A stretch of 64,000 bases of DNA from Pseudolysinimonas_A sp947085045. GTDB taxonomy: Bacteria; Actinomycetota; Actinomycetes; Actinomycetales; Microbacteriaceae. The notes under the pieces were generated by a model. The model was not told the DNA's origin and did not search any database. It saw nothing but the letters and a program-made list of their open reading frames with translations. The stretch covers positions 303,817-367,816 of the forward strand of contig CAMTUU010000001.1 in assembly GCA_947085045.1 (NCBI GenBank), written 5' to 3'. This document shows, piece after piece, positions 47,379 through 56,778 of this stretch; position 1 is the first letter of the stretch; the number at the start of each line of letters is the position of its first letter. The position numbers were made by a program, and so were the translations under genes.

Positions 47379-48394
47379 CCCGCACGCACCGCACCCGTCG
47401 TGCGCCGGAGGATCAGCGGCACCGGCATCCGCACCGACCGGGCGGGCGGTGCGGCGCCGTCGATCTCGTCGAGCAGCAGGCGGGCTGCGATCGCGCCCTG
47501 CTGGAACGGGTCCTGCCGCATCGTCGTGAGGTGGAACGACTCGGCGAGTTCGTGGTCGTCGATGCCGATCACCGAGATGTCGTCGGGGACGCGCAGCCCG
47601 TGGTCGGAGATCGACAGGATCGCGCCCATCGCCATCTCGTCGGACGCCGCGAAGATCGCCGTCGGCAGCGGCCCGCCGCGCGCGAACAGCGCGTCGACCG
47701 CCAGCCGGCTGGCTTGCGTCGAGAAGCGGCCGGGGATCACACGCGCCGCGCCGTACGGGATGCCCGCGGCCTCGAGAGCATCCTGGAACCCCCGATGACG
47801 GTCACGCGGCACGCGGGTGTTGAGTCCCATGCCCTGTTCGTCGCCCCCGGTGAGGTGCAGGATGTCGCGGTGCCCCAGCCCGATGAGGTGCTCGGTCGCC
47901 CGGCGGGCGACATCCATCTCGTCGATGCCGACGTAGCGCAGCCCGCGCACCGGACCGCCCACGATGATCGTCGGGAGGCCGACGTTGCGCAGCTGCGCGC
48001 GCTCCTCGCCGTCGAAGTCGATGCAGAGGGCGAGTACGGCGTCGCCGCGCCGACGCAGCAGCGAGCGCGAGAACACGCGCTCGCGGTCGCCCCCGCGCCC
48101 GCCGAGGTTGAACAGCGCGAGGTCGTAATCAGACTGCCGCAGCACCGAATCCGCGCCTTCGAGCACCGACGCGTAGAACCAGCCGCTGACCGTCGGCACG
48201 ACGACGCTGATCGCGAGGGCCTTGCCGCTCGCGAGGCCGGCGGCGTGCGCCGAGGGGACGTAGTCGAGGCGGTCGGCGTGCTCGAGCACGCTGGCGCGCG
48301 TCTGGGCGGACACCTGCGGCAGCCCCCGGAGCGCACGCGACACGGTCGCCACCGAGACCCCGGCGGCGGCGGCGACGTCTTCGATGCGCGTCAC
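47375..48394 (-). CDS. LacI-family transcriptional repressor
   Basis: 339 residues from GTG 48394, chosen because the helix-turn-helix TRIEDVAAAAGVSVATVSRAL starts directly there and GGGAGGGTGGAGC precedes it; the frame is open to 48496. A Peripla_BP_3 ligand-binding core follows. It is convergent with the GH65 gene and likely represses the alpha-glucoside transporter and phosphorylase through the operators near 44.1 kb, being relieved by an alpha-glucoside. Confidence 0.93.
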   Translation of the reverse strand: MTRIEDVAAAAGVSVATVSRALRGLPQVSAQTRASVLEHADRLDYVPSAHAAGLASGKALAISVVVPTVSGWFYASVLEGADSVLRQSDYDLALFNLGGRGGDRERVFSRSLLRRRGDAVLALCIDFDGEERAQLRNVGLPTIIVGGPVRGLRYVGIDEMDVARRATEHLIGLGHRDILHLTGGDEQGMGLNTRVPRDRHRGFQDALEAAGIPYGAARVIPGRFSTQASRLAVDALFARGGPLPTAIFAASDEMAMGAILSISDHGLRVPDDISVIGIDDHELAESFHLTTMRQDPFQQGAIAARLLLDEIDGAAPPARSVRMPVPLILRRTTGAVRAG

Positions 48395-48461
48395 GCTCCA
48401 CCCTCCCGCAAGGCTCAAGGATAGCCATGGCCGGGTGGCGGGCGATCCCGCTGCCGCCGGT

Positions 48462-49931
48462 TCAGTAGCGGTAGTGGTCGACCTTGTACGGCCCATCGAC
48501 CGGGATGCCGAGGTAGGCCGCCTGCGCCGGGGTGAGCTCGGTGAGTTCGACGCCGAGGGCCGCGAGGTGGAGCCGCGCGACCTTCTCGTCGAGCACCTTC
48601 GGCAGCACGTACACGCCGATCGGATACTCCGCGGTCTTGGTGAACAGCTCGAGCTGCGCGAGCACCTGGTTCGAGAACGAGTTGCTCATCACGAACGACG
48701 GGTGCCCGGTCGCGTTGCCGAGGTTCATCAGGCGGCCCTCGGACAGCACGAGGATGCTGCGCCCGTTCGGCAGGCGCCACTCGTCGACCTGGGGCTTGAT
48801 CTCGACCTTCTCGGCGCCGGGCAGCGACTCGAGCCCGGCCATGTCGATCTCGTTGTCGAAGTGTCCGACGTTCGCGACGATCGCCTGGTGCTTCATGCCC
48901 TGGAGGTGCTCGACGGTGATGACGTCCTTGTTGCCGGTCGTCGTGACGAAGATGTCGGCGAACCCGAGCACGCTCTCCAGCTTCGCAACCTGGAAGCCGT
49001 CCATCGCCGCCTGCAGAGCGTTGATCGGGTCGATCTCACTGACGATGACCCGCGCGCCCTGGCCGCGCAGCGCCTCGGCCGAGCCCTTGCCGACGTCGCC
49101 GTAGCCGGCGACGAACGCGACCTTGCCGCCGATGAGCACGTCGGTGGCGCGGTTGAGACCGTCGGGCAGCGAGTGCCGGATGCCGTACTTGTTGTCGAAC
49201 TTCGACTTGGTGACCGAGTCGTTGACGTTGATCGCCGGGAAGAGCAGCCCACCGGCGGCGTGCAGCTCGTAGAGCCGGTGCACCCCGGTCGTCGTCTCCT
49301 CGGTGACGCCCTTGATCCCGGCCGCGACCTTCTGCCAGCGATCGGGGGTGTCCGCCACCGAGCGACGCAGCACGTCGAGGATGACGGTCCACTCGTGGCT
49401 GTCGCCGGGGGCCGCGGCGGGCACGGCGCCGGCCAGCTCGAACTCACGACCCTTGTGCACCAGCAGCGTCGCATCCCCGCCGTCGTCGAGGATCATGTTC
49501 GGGCCGTCGAAGCCTTCCGCGCTCCAGTCGAAGAGCTGCTCGGTCGCCCACCAGTACTCCTCGAGCGTCTCGCCCTTCCAGGCGAACACCGGGATGCCCG
49601 CGGGCGTCTCGACGGTGCCGGTCGGGCCCACGGCGACAGCGGCCGCGGCGTCGTCCTGGGTGGAGAAGATGTTGCAGGAGACCCAGCGCACCTGCGCGCC
49701 GAGCGCGACCAGGGTTTCGATGAGCACGGCGGTCTGCACCGTCATGTGCAGCGAGCCCGCGATGCGCGCGCCCTTCAGCGGCTGCGCGGGGCCGAACTCG
49801 TCGCGGAGGGCCATCAGCCCGGGCATCTCATGCTCGGCGAGCCGGATCTGGTGGCGACCCGCCTCGGCGAGGGAGAGGTCGGCGACCTTGAACGGGAGCT
49901 GGATGGTGGCGGGAGCCGGGGCGACGGTCAT
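48462..49931 (-). CDS. ahcY: S-adenosylhomocysteine hydrolase
   Basis: 489 residues from ATG 49931 (two more Met codons lie just upstream at 49943). NAD-binding GYGDVGKGSAEALRGQGARV, substrate segments GSLHMTVQTAVLIETL and WVSCNIFSTQDDAAAA, and the C-terminal YKVDHYRY are signatures. It splits S-adenosylhomocysteine into adenosine and homocysteine in the methyl cycle. It is followed by a gap of 67 bp to the LacI gene. Confidence 0.97.
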   Translation of the reverse strand: MTVAPAPATIQLPFKVADLSLAEAGRHQIRLAEHEMPGLMALRDEFGPAQPLKGARIAGSLHMTVQTAVLIETLVALGAQVRWVSCNIFSTQDDAAAAVAVGPTGTVETPAGIPVFAWKGETLEEYWWATEQLFDWSAEGFDGPNMILDDGGDATLLVHKGREFELAGAVPAAAPGDSHEWTVILDVLRRSVADTPDRWQKVAAGIKGVTEETTTGVHRLYELHAAGGLLFPAINVNDSVTKSKFDNKYGIRHSLPDGLNRATDVLIGGKVAFVAGYGDVGKGSAEALRGQGARVIVSEIDPINALQAAMDGFQVAKLESVLGFADIFVTTTGNKDVITVEHLQGMKHQAIVANVGHFDNEIDMAGLESLPGAEKVEIKPQVDEWRLPNGRSILVLSEGRLMNLGNATGHPSFVMSNSFSNQVLAQLELFTKTAEYPIGVYVLPKVLDEKVARLHLAALGVELTELTPAQAAYLGIPVDGPYKVDHYRY

Positions 49932-49961
49932 GGCACCCATCATCCCAGGCCCGGCTGGGGA

Positions 49962-50180
49962 TTACGCGCCGAGCTCCTCGATCATCAGGTGCCGCACGAC
50001 CTGCCAGCCCTGCGGAACGGACAGCCGCTCGGAGTGGCGCGCGCACAGGTCGTAGCTGTGCGGCTCCGACCGGAAGCTCAGCGGACCCAGCACGGCCATG
50101 GCATCCGCGTAGTCGTAGGTGAGGGTGGCGACGGCGTCGTCGCCGCAGGCCACCTTGCTGCACGGTCGTCCCCGCACCAT
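49962..50180 (-). CDS. DUF3499 family small protein
   Basis: 72 residues from ATG 50180; the frame is open to 50723 but that part is antisense to the next gene. It has Cys7 and Cys12 (RPCSKVAC) and a C-x2-H pair (LCARHSE, Cys46/His49), a zinc-ribbon-like pattern. Family members are conserved in actinobacteria next to the metallopeptidase-like gene below. Function unknown. Confidence 0.85.
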   Translation of the reverse strand: MVRGRPCSKVACGDDAVATLTYDYADAMAVLGPLSFRSEPHSYDLCARHSERLSVPQGWQVVRHLMIEELGA

Positions 50181-50266
50181 GCCCCTCTCGTCGATGGTCG
50201 TCAGGTTAACCCCGGCAGGCATCCCCCCCGGGTCGGCACGCCGTCCGCGGCAGCCGCCACGAGGCC

Positions 50267-50272
50267 TAAACT
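50267..50272 (+). promoter_or_regulatory. -10-like hexamer TAAACT before the metallopeptidase-like gene
   Basis: TAAACT ends 7 nt before the GTG at 50280, with no Shine-Dalgarno, so the transcript is probably leaderless. Confidence 0.5.
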
Positions 50273-50279
50273 CGGGGGC

Positions 50280-50729
50280 GTGGCACGGAGCGGAGGGCGG
50301 CGCAACGCGGGCCGGGCGAGCCTGCGGGCCGCGTCGCGCGACCGGCACGGCCGCGGCATCCGATCGTCGGTCACCGGGCCGCACCTGCACCGCCTGCGCA
50401 CCCGTCTGGACTTCTTCGACGCCTGCATCGCCTCCGCCGTCGAATACCTGCGCGACCTCTGGCCCGACGAGATGGCGTCCGTGCGCTTCGAAGTCGGCTC
50501 GGTGCCGCCGGGCGAGCCCTCGAAGCTCGGCGTCGACCGCTGGCGGATCGACCCGGTGCGGCGCATCGTCGTGCTCTACCGCGTGCCGATCGAGCGCCTC
50601 GCCCACCTGCACAAGGATGACGAGTGGCACCGCCGGTCGCTGATCGAGAGCTGCGTGTTCCGCGCCGTCGCCGAACTCCTCGGCAAAGACCCGTGGGACA
50701 TCGCGCCAGAGCGCTACCGCCACTTCTGA
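50280..50729 (+). CDS. Metallopeptidase-like family protein lacking HExxH
   Basis: 149 residues from GTG 50280. A basic N-terminus of about 40 residues precedes a domain with VRFEVGSVPP, VVLYRVPIERLAHL and SLIESCVFRAVAELLG, matching the small actinobacterial proteins annotated as metallopeptidases beside DUF3499. At the place of the zinc helix the sequence reads VFRAVAELLG, so no HExxH is present and catalysis is doubtful. Convergent with DUF5719, 9 bp apart. Confidence 0.8.
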   Translation: MARSGGRRNAGRASLRAASRDRHGRGIRSSVTGPHLHRLRTRLDFFDACIASAVEYLRDLWPDEMASVRFEVGSVPPGEPSKLGVDRWRIDPVRRIVVLYRVPIERLAHLHKDDEWHRRSLIESCVFRAVAELLGKDPWDIAPERYRHF

Positions 50730-50738
50730 GCCGGCTGC

Positions 50739-52292
50739 TCAGTCCGGGTGCACGACGAGCGACCCCGCGACGGGCCGCGGCGGCGCGACGACGAGGGCGG
50801 CGAGGACGCCCGGGTCGGCGAAACTCAGCGCGGCCGACATCCCCTCGGCGCCCGCGAGCAGGTATCCGCCGGGTTCGATGCCGCGTGTCACCGCGCCGCC
50901 GGCCGGGATCGCGACGAGCTGCGTCTCGCCGCCACCCTGCGGCGTGAGTTCGAGCTCCACGTCGCCGGTCGTCGGGTTGACCAGCGAGAGGACGGGCGAC
51001 GGACCAGCCGGCACGACGAAGAACGCGACGCCGTCGAGCGCGGGTGCCGCCGAGAACCAGGCGAGATCGCTCTTCGGCGCCTCGACAGCGGTATCGGGCA
51101 GCGGCTCGATGCCCGAGTCGATCGCGGTGGACGCCCGCACCCCGGCGACGACGGGCACGTCGGCGTCGAGGTAGACCGTGTACACGCCGTCCTGCAGACC
51201 GGAGACCTCGCCGGCGGTCCCGTCGCCGGGGGAGCCCGCGCCACCGGCGTCGAGAGGGATCTCGACGACGGTGCCGGCATCCACCTCGAGTTGGAACGAG
51301 GAGCCGACGACCCCCTCGCCGACGTCGCCCGCGGGGACCACCCGCACGTTCACGACGCCCGGCTCATCGCCCGGCACGGCCACCCGTACCGCCGCGACGA
51401 CGTCCTGCCAGTCGCGCAGCGCGCTCGCCCGGGCGGTGCCGACGGTGTCGACGATGCGCACCCCGGGGATCACCAGGGATCGCGCCGGATCCGCCCCGCC
51501 GCCGATGGTCTCGACTCCGCCCGGGTCGAGACCGCGCACGATCGACTGCTGGAGATCGGCGATGACCCGGCCGCCTCGAGCGCTGACGTGCACGACCGGC
51601 GACACGACGCCCGGGGCGAAGCCGGCGAGCGAGAGCACGCGCTGACCGCCGGCGGGCACATCGATGCCGGCCATCCCCGGGGCGGAGACGGGCCCGTCCT
51701 CGCCGAAGATCTCGAGGTTCACGCGCGACGGCACGTCGGTCGGGTTGGCGAGCAGGAGCACGGTGGTGCGTCCGATCGTCATCGCGCCGCCGACGAGCCA
51801 GATCGAGCCGCTCGGCTCGGTGCACGTCGCCGCGGTGAAGCCGCCGAAGTCGGCCGCCTCGACTTCCTGACTCTGGGCGCCCGCCACGAGCGCATCGGCG
51901 GACGCTCCGACCCGCAGCACTTCCGGCGCGCTGGCGGTCGCGGCCGACGGGTCGGCGGAGGTCAGTCGGGTGCGTTCGAGGTCGCCGCCCGTTGCCTGGC
52001 CGACGAGCGACGGAGCCCCGATCGCGAAGGTCGACTCGGCATCGGCGCCGCTCTCGTCGCCGAGGCGCAGCGCGCCGCCCGGGCAGACCCGCACCTGGTC
52101 GGCCGGGGCCGGGTCGACGGTCAGCGCCCGCGGATCGGACCCCGTGGTGGGCAGCGGCACGAGTGCGACGGCGCCCACCACGAGCACCGCGACCCCGGTC
52201 GCGACGACGCCGCTGAGCACCCGGGCCCCGATCAGGATTCCGCGTCGTCCGTTCCCGCGCCGCTCGGGCGCACTGAGCCCCGCCTCAGTCAC
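50739..52292 (-). CDS. DUF5719 family secreted/anchored protein
   Basis: 517 residues from GTG 52292, overlapping the glycosyltransferase stop by 8 bp. A single N-terminal helix (LSGVVATGVAVLVVGAVALVPL) anchors an extracellular beta-rich region with repeated segments such as TVLLLANPTDVPSRVNLEIFG and PVLSLVNPTTGDVELEL. This is the pattern of DUF5719 proteins, conserved beside the glycosyltransferase fusion. Function unknown, presumably envelope-related. Confidence 0.86.
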   Translation of the reverse strand: MTEAGLSAPERRGNGRRGILIGARVLSGVVATGVAVLVVGAVALVPLPTTGSDPRALTVDPAPADQVRVCPGGALRLGDESGADAESTFAIGAPSLVGQATGGDLERTRLTSADPSAATASAPEVLRVGASADALVAGAQSQEVEAADFGGFTAATCTEPSGSIWLVGGAMTIGRTTVLLLANPTDVPSRVNLEIFGEDGPVSAPGMAGIDVPAGGQRVLSLAGFAPGVVSPVVHVSARGGRVIADLQQSIVRGLDPGGVETIGGGADPARSLVIPGVRIVDTVGTARASALRDWQDVVAAVRVAVPGDEPGVVNVRVVPAGDVGEGVVGSSFQLEVDAGTVVEIPLDAGGAGSPGDGTAGEVSGLQDGVYTVYLDADVPVVAGVRASTAIDSGIEPLPDTAVEAPKSDLAWFSAAPALDGVAFFVVPAGPSPVLSLVNPTTGDVELELTPQGGGETQLVAIPAGGAVTRGIEPGGYLLAGAEGMSAALSFADPGVLAALVVAPPRPVAGSLVVHPD

Positions 52293-55038
52293 GATCGTCC
52301 TCCCCGAAGCCGTCGTCGAACTCGTCGCTCTCGTAGCCGCCGGAGTCGAGCGACTCGTCGTCCCCGGTCCCCGCGAATTCCGAGCGGCGACGGCGGCGAC
52401 GCCCGGTCGGCAGGGCGAGCAGGAGGGCGAAGACGAAGACGGCGATCTGCCCCGCGACCGCGAGAGTCCCCAGCGGCGAGGACGGCCGCGGGAGCGTCGT
52501 CGGCTCGTGGTCGGGGTAGCGCCAGAGAGATCCGCGGCCGGTGTCCCCGACCGCCTCGAGCGCCGACTGCGCGTCGAGGGCCTCGGCCGCCCGTTCTCGC
52601 ACCGGGCCGCCGCCGCCGCTCGCCGGGGTGAGCACGACGAACTCGATCCCGTAGCGGTCGAGCACGGGCGCCGGGTCGAAGCCGCCACGCGAGGCGAGGT
52701 TGCCGGCGAGTTCCGCGATCTCCACCTGGCTGCCGCTCGCCACCGGACGTGTCGCGGCGAAGGTCGAGGTGTCGTCGAGCATCGCCCCGGCACCGCGCTC
52801 GACGGACACCGCGAGCGAGCCGTCGTCCTGCGGCCGCAGCAAGAGGGTGCCGAGATCGGGGTCGGTGGCCGCCTCGGCGGCGACGATCGCCGGCAGCGTG
52901 CGGCCGTCCCCGGCGACCACCGACCCCGCCCCGGTCGCGAGCGTCACGAGGGAGGGCGCCACCGCCACGGCGGCGGAGAGCAGCACGGTCGCCCCGACGA
53001 TCACCGCAGCGCGGCGCAGGGCGGCCATCGCGATGGTCACCGCGGCGAGGAGACCTGCCCAGTAGAGACTCAGCCCGGTGCCGGGCCAGATCGTTACCGA
53101 GGCGGCGCCGGAGGTCGCGGGAGCGAGGTGCGCGGCGGCGACCGCGGTGAGCAGACCGCCGACGGCGAGAATGCCGGCTGGCACGACCCGCCGCGCCCCG
53201 GGGAGGAACACCGCCAGCAGCACGACGGCCGCGAGCGGCGCCAGCAGCACGATCGCGGCGGGCGTCGCGACGAAACCGGGCAGCCCGAGCGATTCGACGA
53301 GCCGCGGCCAGCCTCCCGCGCCCCCGCTCGGTGATCCGAGAACGAGCTGCCAGCCGGTGGGAGCTACGGTCGGCGCGACGGCGCCGGGATCGGCGAGCAG
53401 CCCGAGCGGCGTGCCGCGAGCGACCTGCGCGGCGATCAGCGGGGCGGCGAGCACGAGAGCCGGCAGGGGTACGGCCAGGAGGCGCAGGAGCGCGCGCGGG
53501 TGGGCGAGCGCCCACAGCACGACCGCGGCGAGCAGCACCGGCACCAGTACGGGTGCGCTCGCCCCGACGGCCGCGAACAGCAGGGCGGCCGCGCCCGCAG
53601 CGCTCCACGACCGTGGCGCCTCGAGCAGCGCGAGCAGCAGCCAGGGCAGCAGCACGTGCACCAGCACGGCCGACGGGCGGCCTTCGATCAGAGCGGCCAG
53701 GAACGGCGGGGCGAGCACCCAGAGCAGGGCGGCGAGCACCGGCGGCCAGGTGCGGGTGCTCAGTCGCGTCGCACACCACCACGCGGCGAGCGCGGCGAAC
53801 GCGGGCGCGGCGATCCAGAGGATGACGAGCGCGAGCGACGGGTTCCACGGCGTCAGCGACCCGAGCACGGCGAGCACGACGTAGAACGGGTCGGCGGGTC
53901 CGTCGAGTCCCGCCCCGTCGCGGGCACCCCAGCCGAGGCTCGACCACAGCGTGCCGAGATCCCCGGAGAGCGGCAGCAGCGCACCCCCGGCGAGAGCGCT
54001 CGCCCCGAGCAGGCGGATCGACAGCACCGCACCGAGCGCGGCGGCGAGCACGACGACGGTGAGCCCGCCGGGGAAGAAGCTCGCGCGCACGAGGTCGGGC
54101 AGCCCCGAGCGCGCGTGCTCGCGGTCGCGGGCGCTGACCCGGCGCTCGCGCACGACCTCCGCCGGCACCCGCAGCGAGGCGATCGCCGCCCAGCCCACCC
54201 GGCGGGTACGACGGATGATCGCGCGCGCCGCGGGAACCGAGCCGTCGAAGATCGCCGCGAACGTCGCCGCGATCTCCCCCGGGATGGCCCCGGGGCGCTT
54301 GCCGAGCAGCAGCCCGATCGCGCGGACGAGCGCGAGCGGCAGCAGCGAGAGCCAGTGCACGGGCACGGCGGCTTCGGGCGCGTAGGCCAGCCGGCGGTGA
54401 AGCTGCGCGGCGCGGACCGCGCGGTGCCTGGCGGACCGGCCGAGCGGCTTCCGCCGGGTGAAGTCCTGCGCCCCGGCGGCCACGGCGACCCGCGCCCCGG
54501 CGACCCGGACGACGCGACCGCCGGCGAGCCGTGCCCGGATCGAGAGGTCGAGGCCCGCGTCGACGGTGGGGAGCCCGCGGTCGGGTCCTTCCAGCAGGTC
54601 CCACATCGCGCGACGCACGAGCATCCCGGGCAGGACGACGCCGAGCACGTCGTCGAGGCTGTCGTGCTGGGACTGGTCGAGTTCGTCGTCCGCGAGCGGG
54701 ACGGTCGTGCCGTGATGCGAGATGCTCTCGCCGAAGGAACGCAGCAGCAGCCGGTCGTCGGGGTCGACGAGCTTCGGACCGGCGATCACGACCGACGGCG
54801 CGACCTCGACGGCGGCGAGGAGTCGGGCGAGGGCGTCGGGCTCGGGCTCGGCGTCGGCCGGAAGCAACCACAGCCACTCGTCGCCGCTCGCGGCCGGCAG
54901 ACCCGCGACCACGCGGGAGAGCGGGGTGCCGGGGGTCGCGACGACGACGTCGTCGGGGCGACGAGTCTGAGCCTGGAGGGCGCGCTCGGCGGTGTCGCCG
55001 CCGTCGCGGGCGACGAGGATCGCAGTCACCCCGGGCAC
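52285..55038 (-). CDS. GT2 glycosyltransferase fused to polytopic membrane domain
   Basis: 917 residues. Residues 1-230 are a family-2 glycosyltransferase (TAILVARDGGDTAERAL; acidic LLPADAEPEPDALARLL in place of the usual DxD; GVVLPGMLVRRAMWD). From about 230 to 870 there are a dozen or more membrane helices, then a short acidic Arg-rich tail. Similar fusions in actinobacteria pair with DUF5719 and are thought to build cell-envelope glycans. Start could be the GTG at residue 4. Confidence 0.87.
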   Translation of the reverse strand: MPGVTAILVARDGGDTAERALQAQTRRPDDVVVATPGTPLSRVVAGLPAASGDEWLWLLPADAEPEPDALARLLAAVEVAPSVVIAGPKLVDPDDRLLLRSFGESISHHGTTVPLADDELDQSQHDSLDDVLGVVLPGMLVRRAMWDLLEGPDRGLPTVDAGLDLSIRARLAGGRVVRVAGARVAVAAGAQDFTRRKPLGRSARHRAVRAAQLHRRLAYAPEAAVPVHWLSLLPLALVRAIGLLLGKRPGAIPGEIAATFAAIFDGSVPAARAIIRRTRRVGWAAIASLRVPAEVVRERRVSARDREHARSGLPDLVRASFFPGGLTVVVLAAALGAVLSIRLLGASALAGGALLPLSGDLGTLWSSLGWGARDGAGLDGPADPFYVVLAVLGSLTPWNPSLALVILWIAAPAFAALAAWWCATRLSTRTWPPVLAALLWVLAPPFLAALIEGRPSAVLVHVLLPWLLLALLEAPRSWSAAGAAALLFAAVGASAPVLVPVLLAAVVLWALAHPRALLRLLAVPLPALVLAAPLIAAQVARGTPLGLLADPGAVAPTVAPTGWQLVLGSPSGGAGGWPRLVESLGLPGFVATPAAIVLLAPLAAVVLLAVFLPGARRVVPAGILAVGGLLTAVAAAHLAPATSGAASVTIWPGTGLSLYWAGLLAAVTIAMAALRRAAVIVGATVLLSAAVAVAPSLVTLATGAGSVVAGDGRTLPAIVAAEAATDPDLGTLLLRPQDDGSLAVSVERGAGAMLDDTSTFAATRPVASGSQVEIAELAGNLASRGGFDPAPVLDRYGIEFVVLTPASGGGGPVRERAAEALDAQSALEAVGDTGRGSLWRYPDHEPTTLPRPSSPLGTLAVAGQIAVFVFALLLALPTGRRRRRRSEFAGTGDDESLDSGGYESDEFDDGFGEDDRD

Positions 55039-55164
55039 TCCCCGAGGTTAAGCGGGAGTCATCCGCTCACCGGGCAGGACACCCGGGAAGTCGGGGACCC
55101 GATCTGGCGCGATGCCTCAGCCGGATGGCGCCGGGGGCCCGCGCGAGTCTCGAGCGCGCCGGTG

Positions 55165-55530
55165 TCACGCCGAGCGGGTGCGCCGCAACCGTCGACGCTC
55201 GCGCTCGGACAGCCCACCCCAGATTCCGAACCGCTCATCGTTCTGCAGCGCGTAGTCGAGGCACTGGCCCTTCACTTCGCACGTGGTGCAGATGCGCTTC
55301 GCGTCGCGCGTGGAGCCGCCCTTCTCCGGGAAGAACGCCTCGGGGTCGGTCTGCGCGCAGAGCGCATCGGTCTGCCAGGACAGCGGGTTGTCGTCGTCGA
55401 CGACCTGCGGGCGGAGCCCCGGGATGCCGAGGCGCACCGGGTCGACGAACCAGTCGTCGGGAACGGACGGCTGATACGGGGAGGGACCCGCGTTCGACGG
55501 GCTCGTGCTGCGAGCCATCTCGGTCGTCAT
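55165..55530 (-). CDS. whiB2: WhiB2-type iron-sulfur transcription factor
   Basis: 121 residues from ATG 55530 with RBS AAGGGG; a longer frame to 55560 lacks an RBS. Cluster ligands are Cys58, Cys81, Cys84 and Cys90, then GIWGG (102-106) and the basic RRRLRRTRSA tail. A long proline-rich N-terminus is typical of WhiB2, which controls septation. The neighbouring DUF5719/glycosyltransferase genes fit the known actinobacterial order. Confidence 0.92.
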   Translation of the reverse strand: MTTEMARSTSPSNAGPSPYQPSVPDDWFVDPVRLGIPGLRPQVVDDDNPLSWQTDALCAQTDPEAFFPEKGGSTRDAKRICTTCEVKGQCLDYALQNDERFGIWGGLSERERRRLRRTRSA

Positions 55531-55584
55531 GGTGCTGCCCCTTCGGATTGAAACCGCCACCCCCCGCTGGGCGCCTTGCTGATA

Positions 55585-55635
55585 ATTACAGCGGTGTCAT
55601 TCACCCGAAGTCAAGTCGCAGATCATAAGTCGCAG
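55585..55635 (-). promoter_or_regulatory. whiB2 promoter with 9-bp direct repeat
   Basis: On the minus strand TTGACT (55609-55614) is 18 nt from TGTAAT (55585-55590), a good sigma-70-like promoter about 55 nt before the start. AAGTCGCAG occurs twice (55613-55621, 55627-55635), 14 bp apart, at and just upstream of the -35, a typical position for an activator or autoregulatory site. Confidence 0.65.
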
Positions 55636-55689
55636 CTCAGGTTGAAGGTTGGCGCGACTCGCCGAGCTGCCGCGGGAGCGGAAACCGGC

Positions 55690-56658
55690 TCAGGAGCTCG
55701 GTGCCGCGGTGCGGGCCGCCCAGGCGCTGGCCACCATGTCGTCGAGCGAATGGCGCATCCGCCAGTCGAGGTCCCGTGCGGCGAGGTCCCCGCTGGCGAC
55801 GATGCGCGGCGGGTCACCCGTCCGGCGCGCGGCGATCACGGGCTGGAAGGGGATGCCGGTGACCCGGGCCACCGCCGCCATGATCTCGGCGACCGAGACC
55901 CCGGTGCCGCTGCCGAGGTTGTACGCGGCTTCGATCGGCTCCCCGGCATCCAGTCGCCTCGCCGCCGCGACGTGCGCCCGGGCGATGTCGGTGACGTGCA
56001 CGTAGTCCCGAACGTTCGTGCCGTCGGGCGTCGGGTAGTCGTCGCCGTTGATCTGCGGCGTGCGCCCCTCGAGCAGCGCGTCGAACACGAGCGGGAACAG
56101 GTTGTGCGGGCTGGTGTCGTAGATCTCCGGAAACCCCGAGCCGACGACGTTGAAGTAGCGCAACGAGGTGTGCCGCAGCCCGGCCGCGACTTCTTGGTCC
56201 CGCAGCAGCCACTCGCCGATCAGCTTCGACTCACCGTACGGCGACTGCGGAGCCTTCGGAGTCTCCTCGGTGACGAGATCCACGTTCGGCGTGCCGTACA
56301 CCGCGGCACTCGACGAGAACACCATCTTCTGCACGCCGCGGTCCTGCATCGCGGCGAGCAGGACGGTCGTGCCGTCGACGTTCTGCTCGTAGGTGTGCAG
56401 GGGCCGTTGCACCGAGACTCCGGCGTACTTGAAGCCCGCGAGGTGCACCACTCCGGTGACGTCGTGCTCCTCGAACATCCGCTCGAGCAACCCCCCGTCG
56501 AGGATCGTGCCGCGGGTGAAGCCGACGTCGCCGGGGATGAAGGGCCGGTGCCCGCTCGCCAGGTTGTCGAGGACGATGACGTTCATGTCTGCCGCGAGGA
56601 ACTCGCGCACGACGTGCGCGCCGATATAGCCGGCGCCGCCGGTCACGAGCCATGTCAC
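55690..56658 (-). CDS. galE: UDP-glucose 4-epimerase
   Basis: 322 residues with GGAGYIG at the start, SSSAAVYG, catalytic Tyr-x-x-x-Lys in YGESK, NVVGSGFPE and RDYVHV. It interconverts UDP-glucose and UDP-galactose in the cytosol using bound NAD. With GalU and ManA near by it feeds nucleotide sugars to envelope glycan assembly. Confidence 0.94.
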   Translation of the reverse strand: MTWLVTGGAGYIGAHVVREFLAADMNVIVLDNLASGHRPFIPGDVGFTRGTILDGGLLERMFEEHDVTGVVHLAGFKYAGVSVQRPLHTYEQNVDGTTVLLAAMQDRGVQKMVFSSSAAVYGTPNVDLVTEETPKAPQSPYGESKLIGEWLLRDQEVAAGLRHTSLRYFNVVGSGFPEIYDTSPHNLFPLVFDALLEGRTPQINGDDYPTPDGTNVRDYVHVTDIARAHVAAARRLDAGEPIEAAYNLGSGTGVSVAEIMAAVARVTGIPFQPVIAARRTGDPPRIVASGDLAARDLDWRMRHSLDDMVASAWAARTAAPSS

Positions 56659-56778
56659 CAGACCAGGGTAGAGCGCGGACGGCAGACGCTCATCACCGGC
56701 AGGATCGCGACGATTTGCCCCCTCCCGCCCCCGCTGGCAGCATCGCTACTGACCACGTGAAACTGCCAGGAGGCCGTC

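Noticed and set aside
47397..48461. LacI protein starting at 48496
   Set aside because: The extra 34 residues are Ser/Thr/Pro-rich with no fold, and the helix-turn-helix begins at once from the GTG at 48394, which has a good RBS.
50181..50723. N-terminal extension of the DUF3499 frame
   Set aside because: It lies wholly antisense to the metallopeptidase-like gene and has no family similarity; the Cys-rich start at 50180 fits the family.
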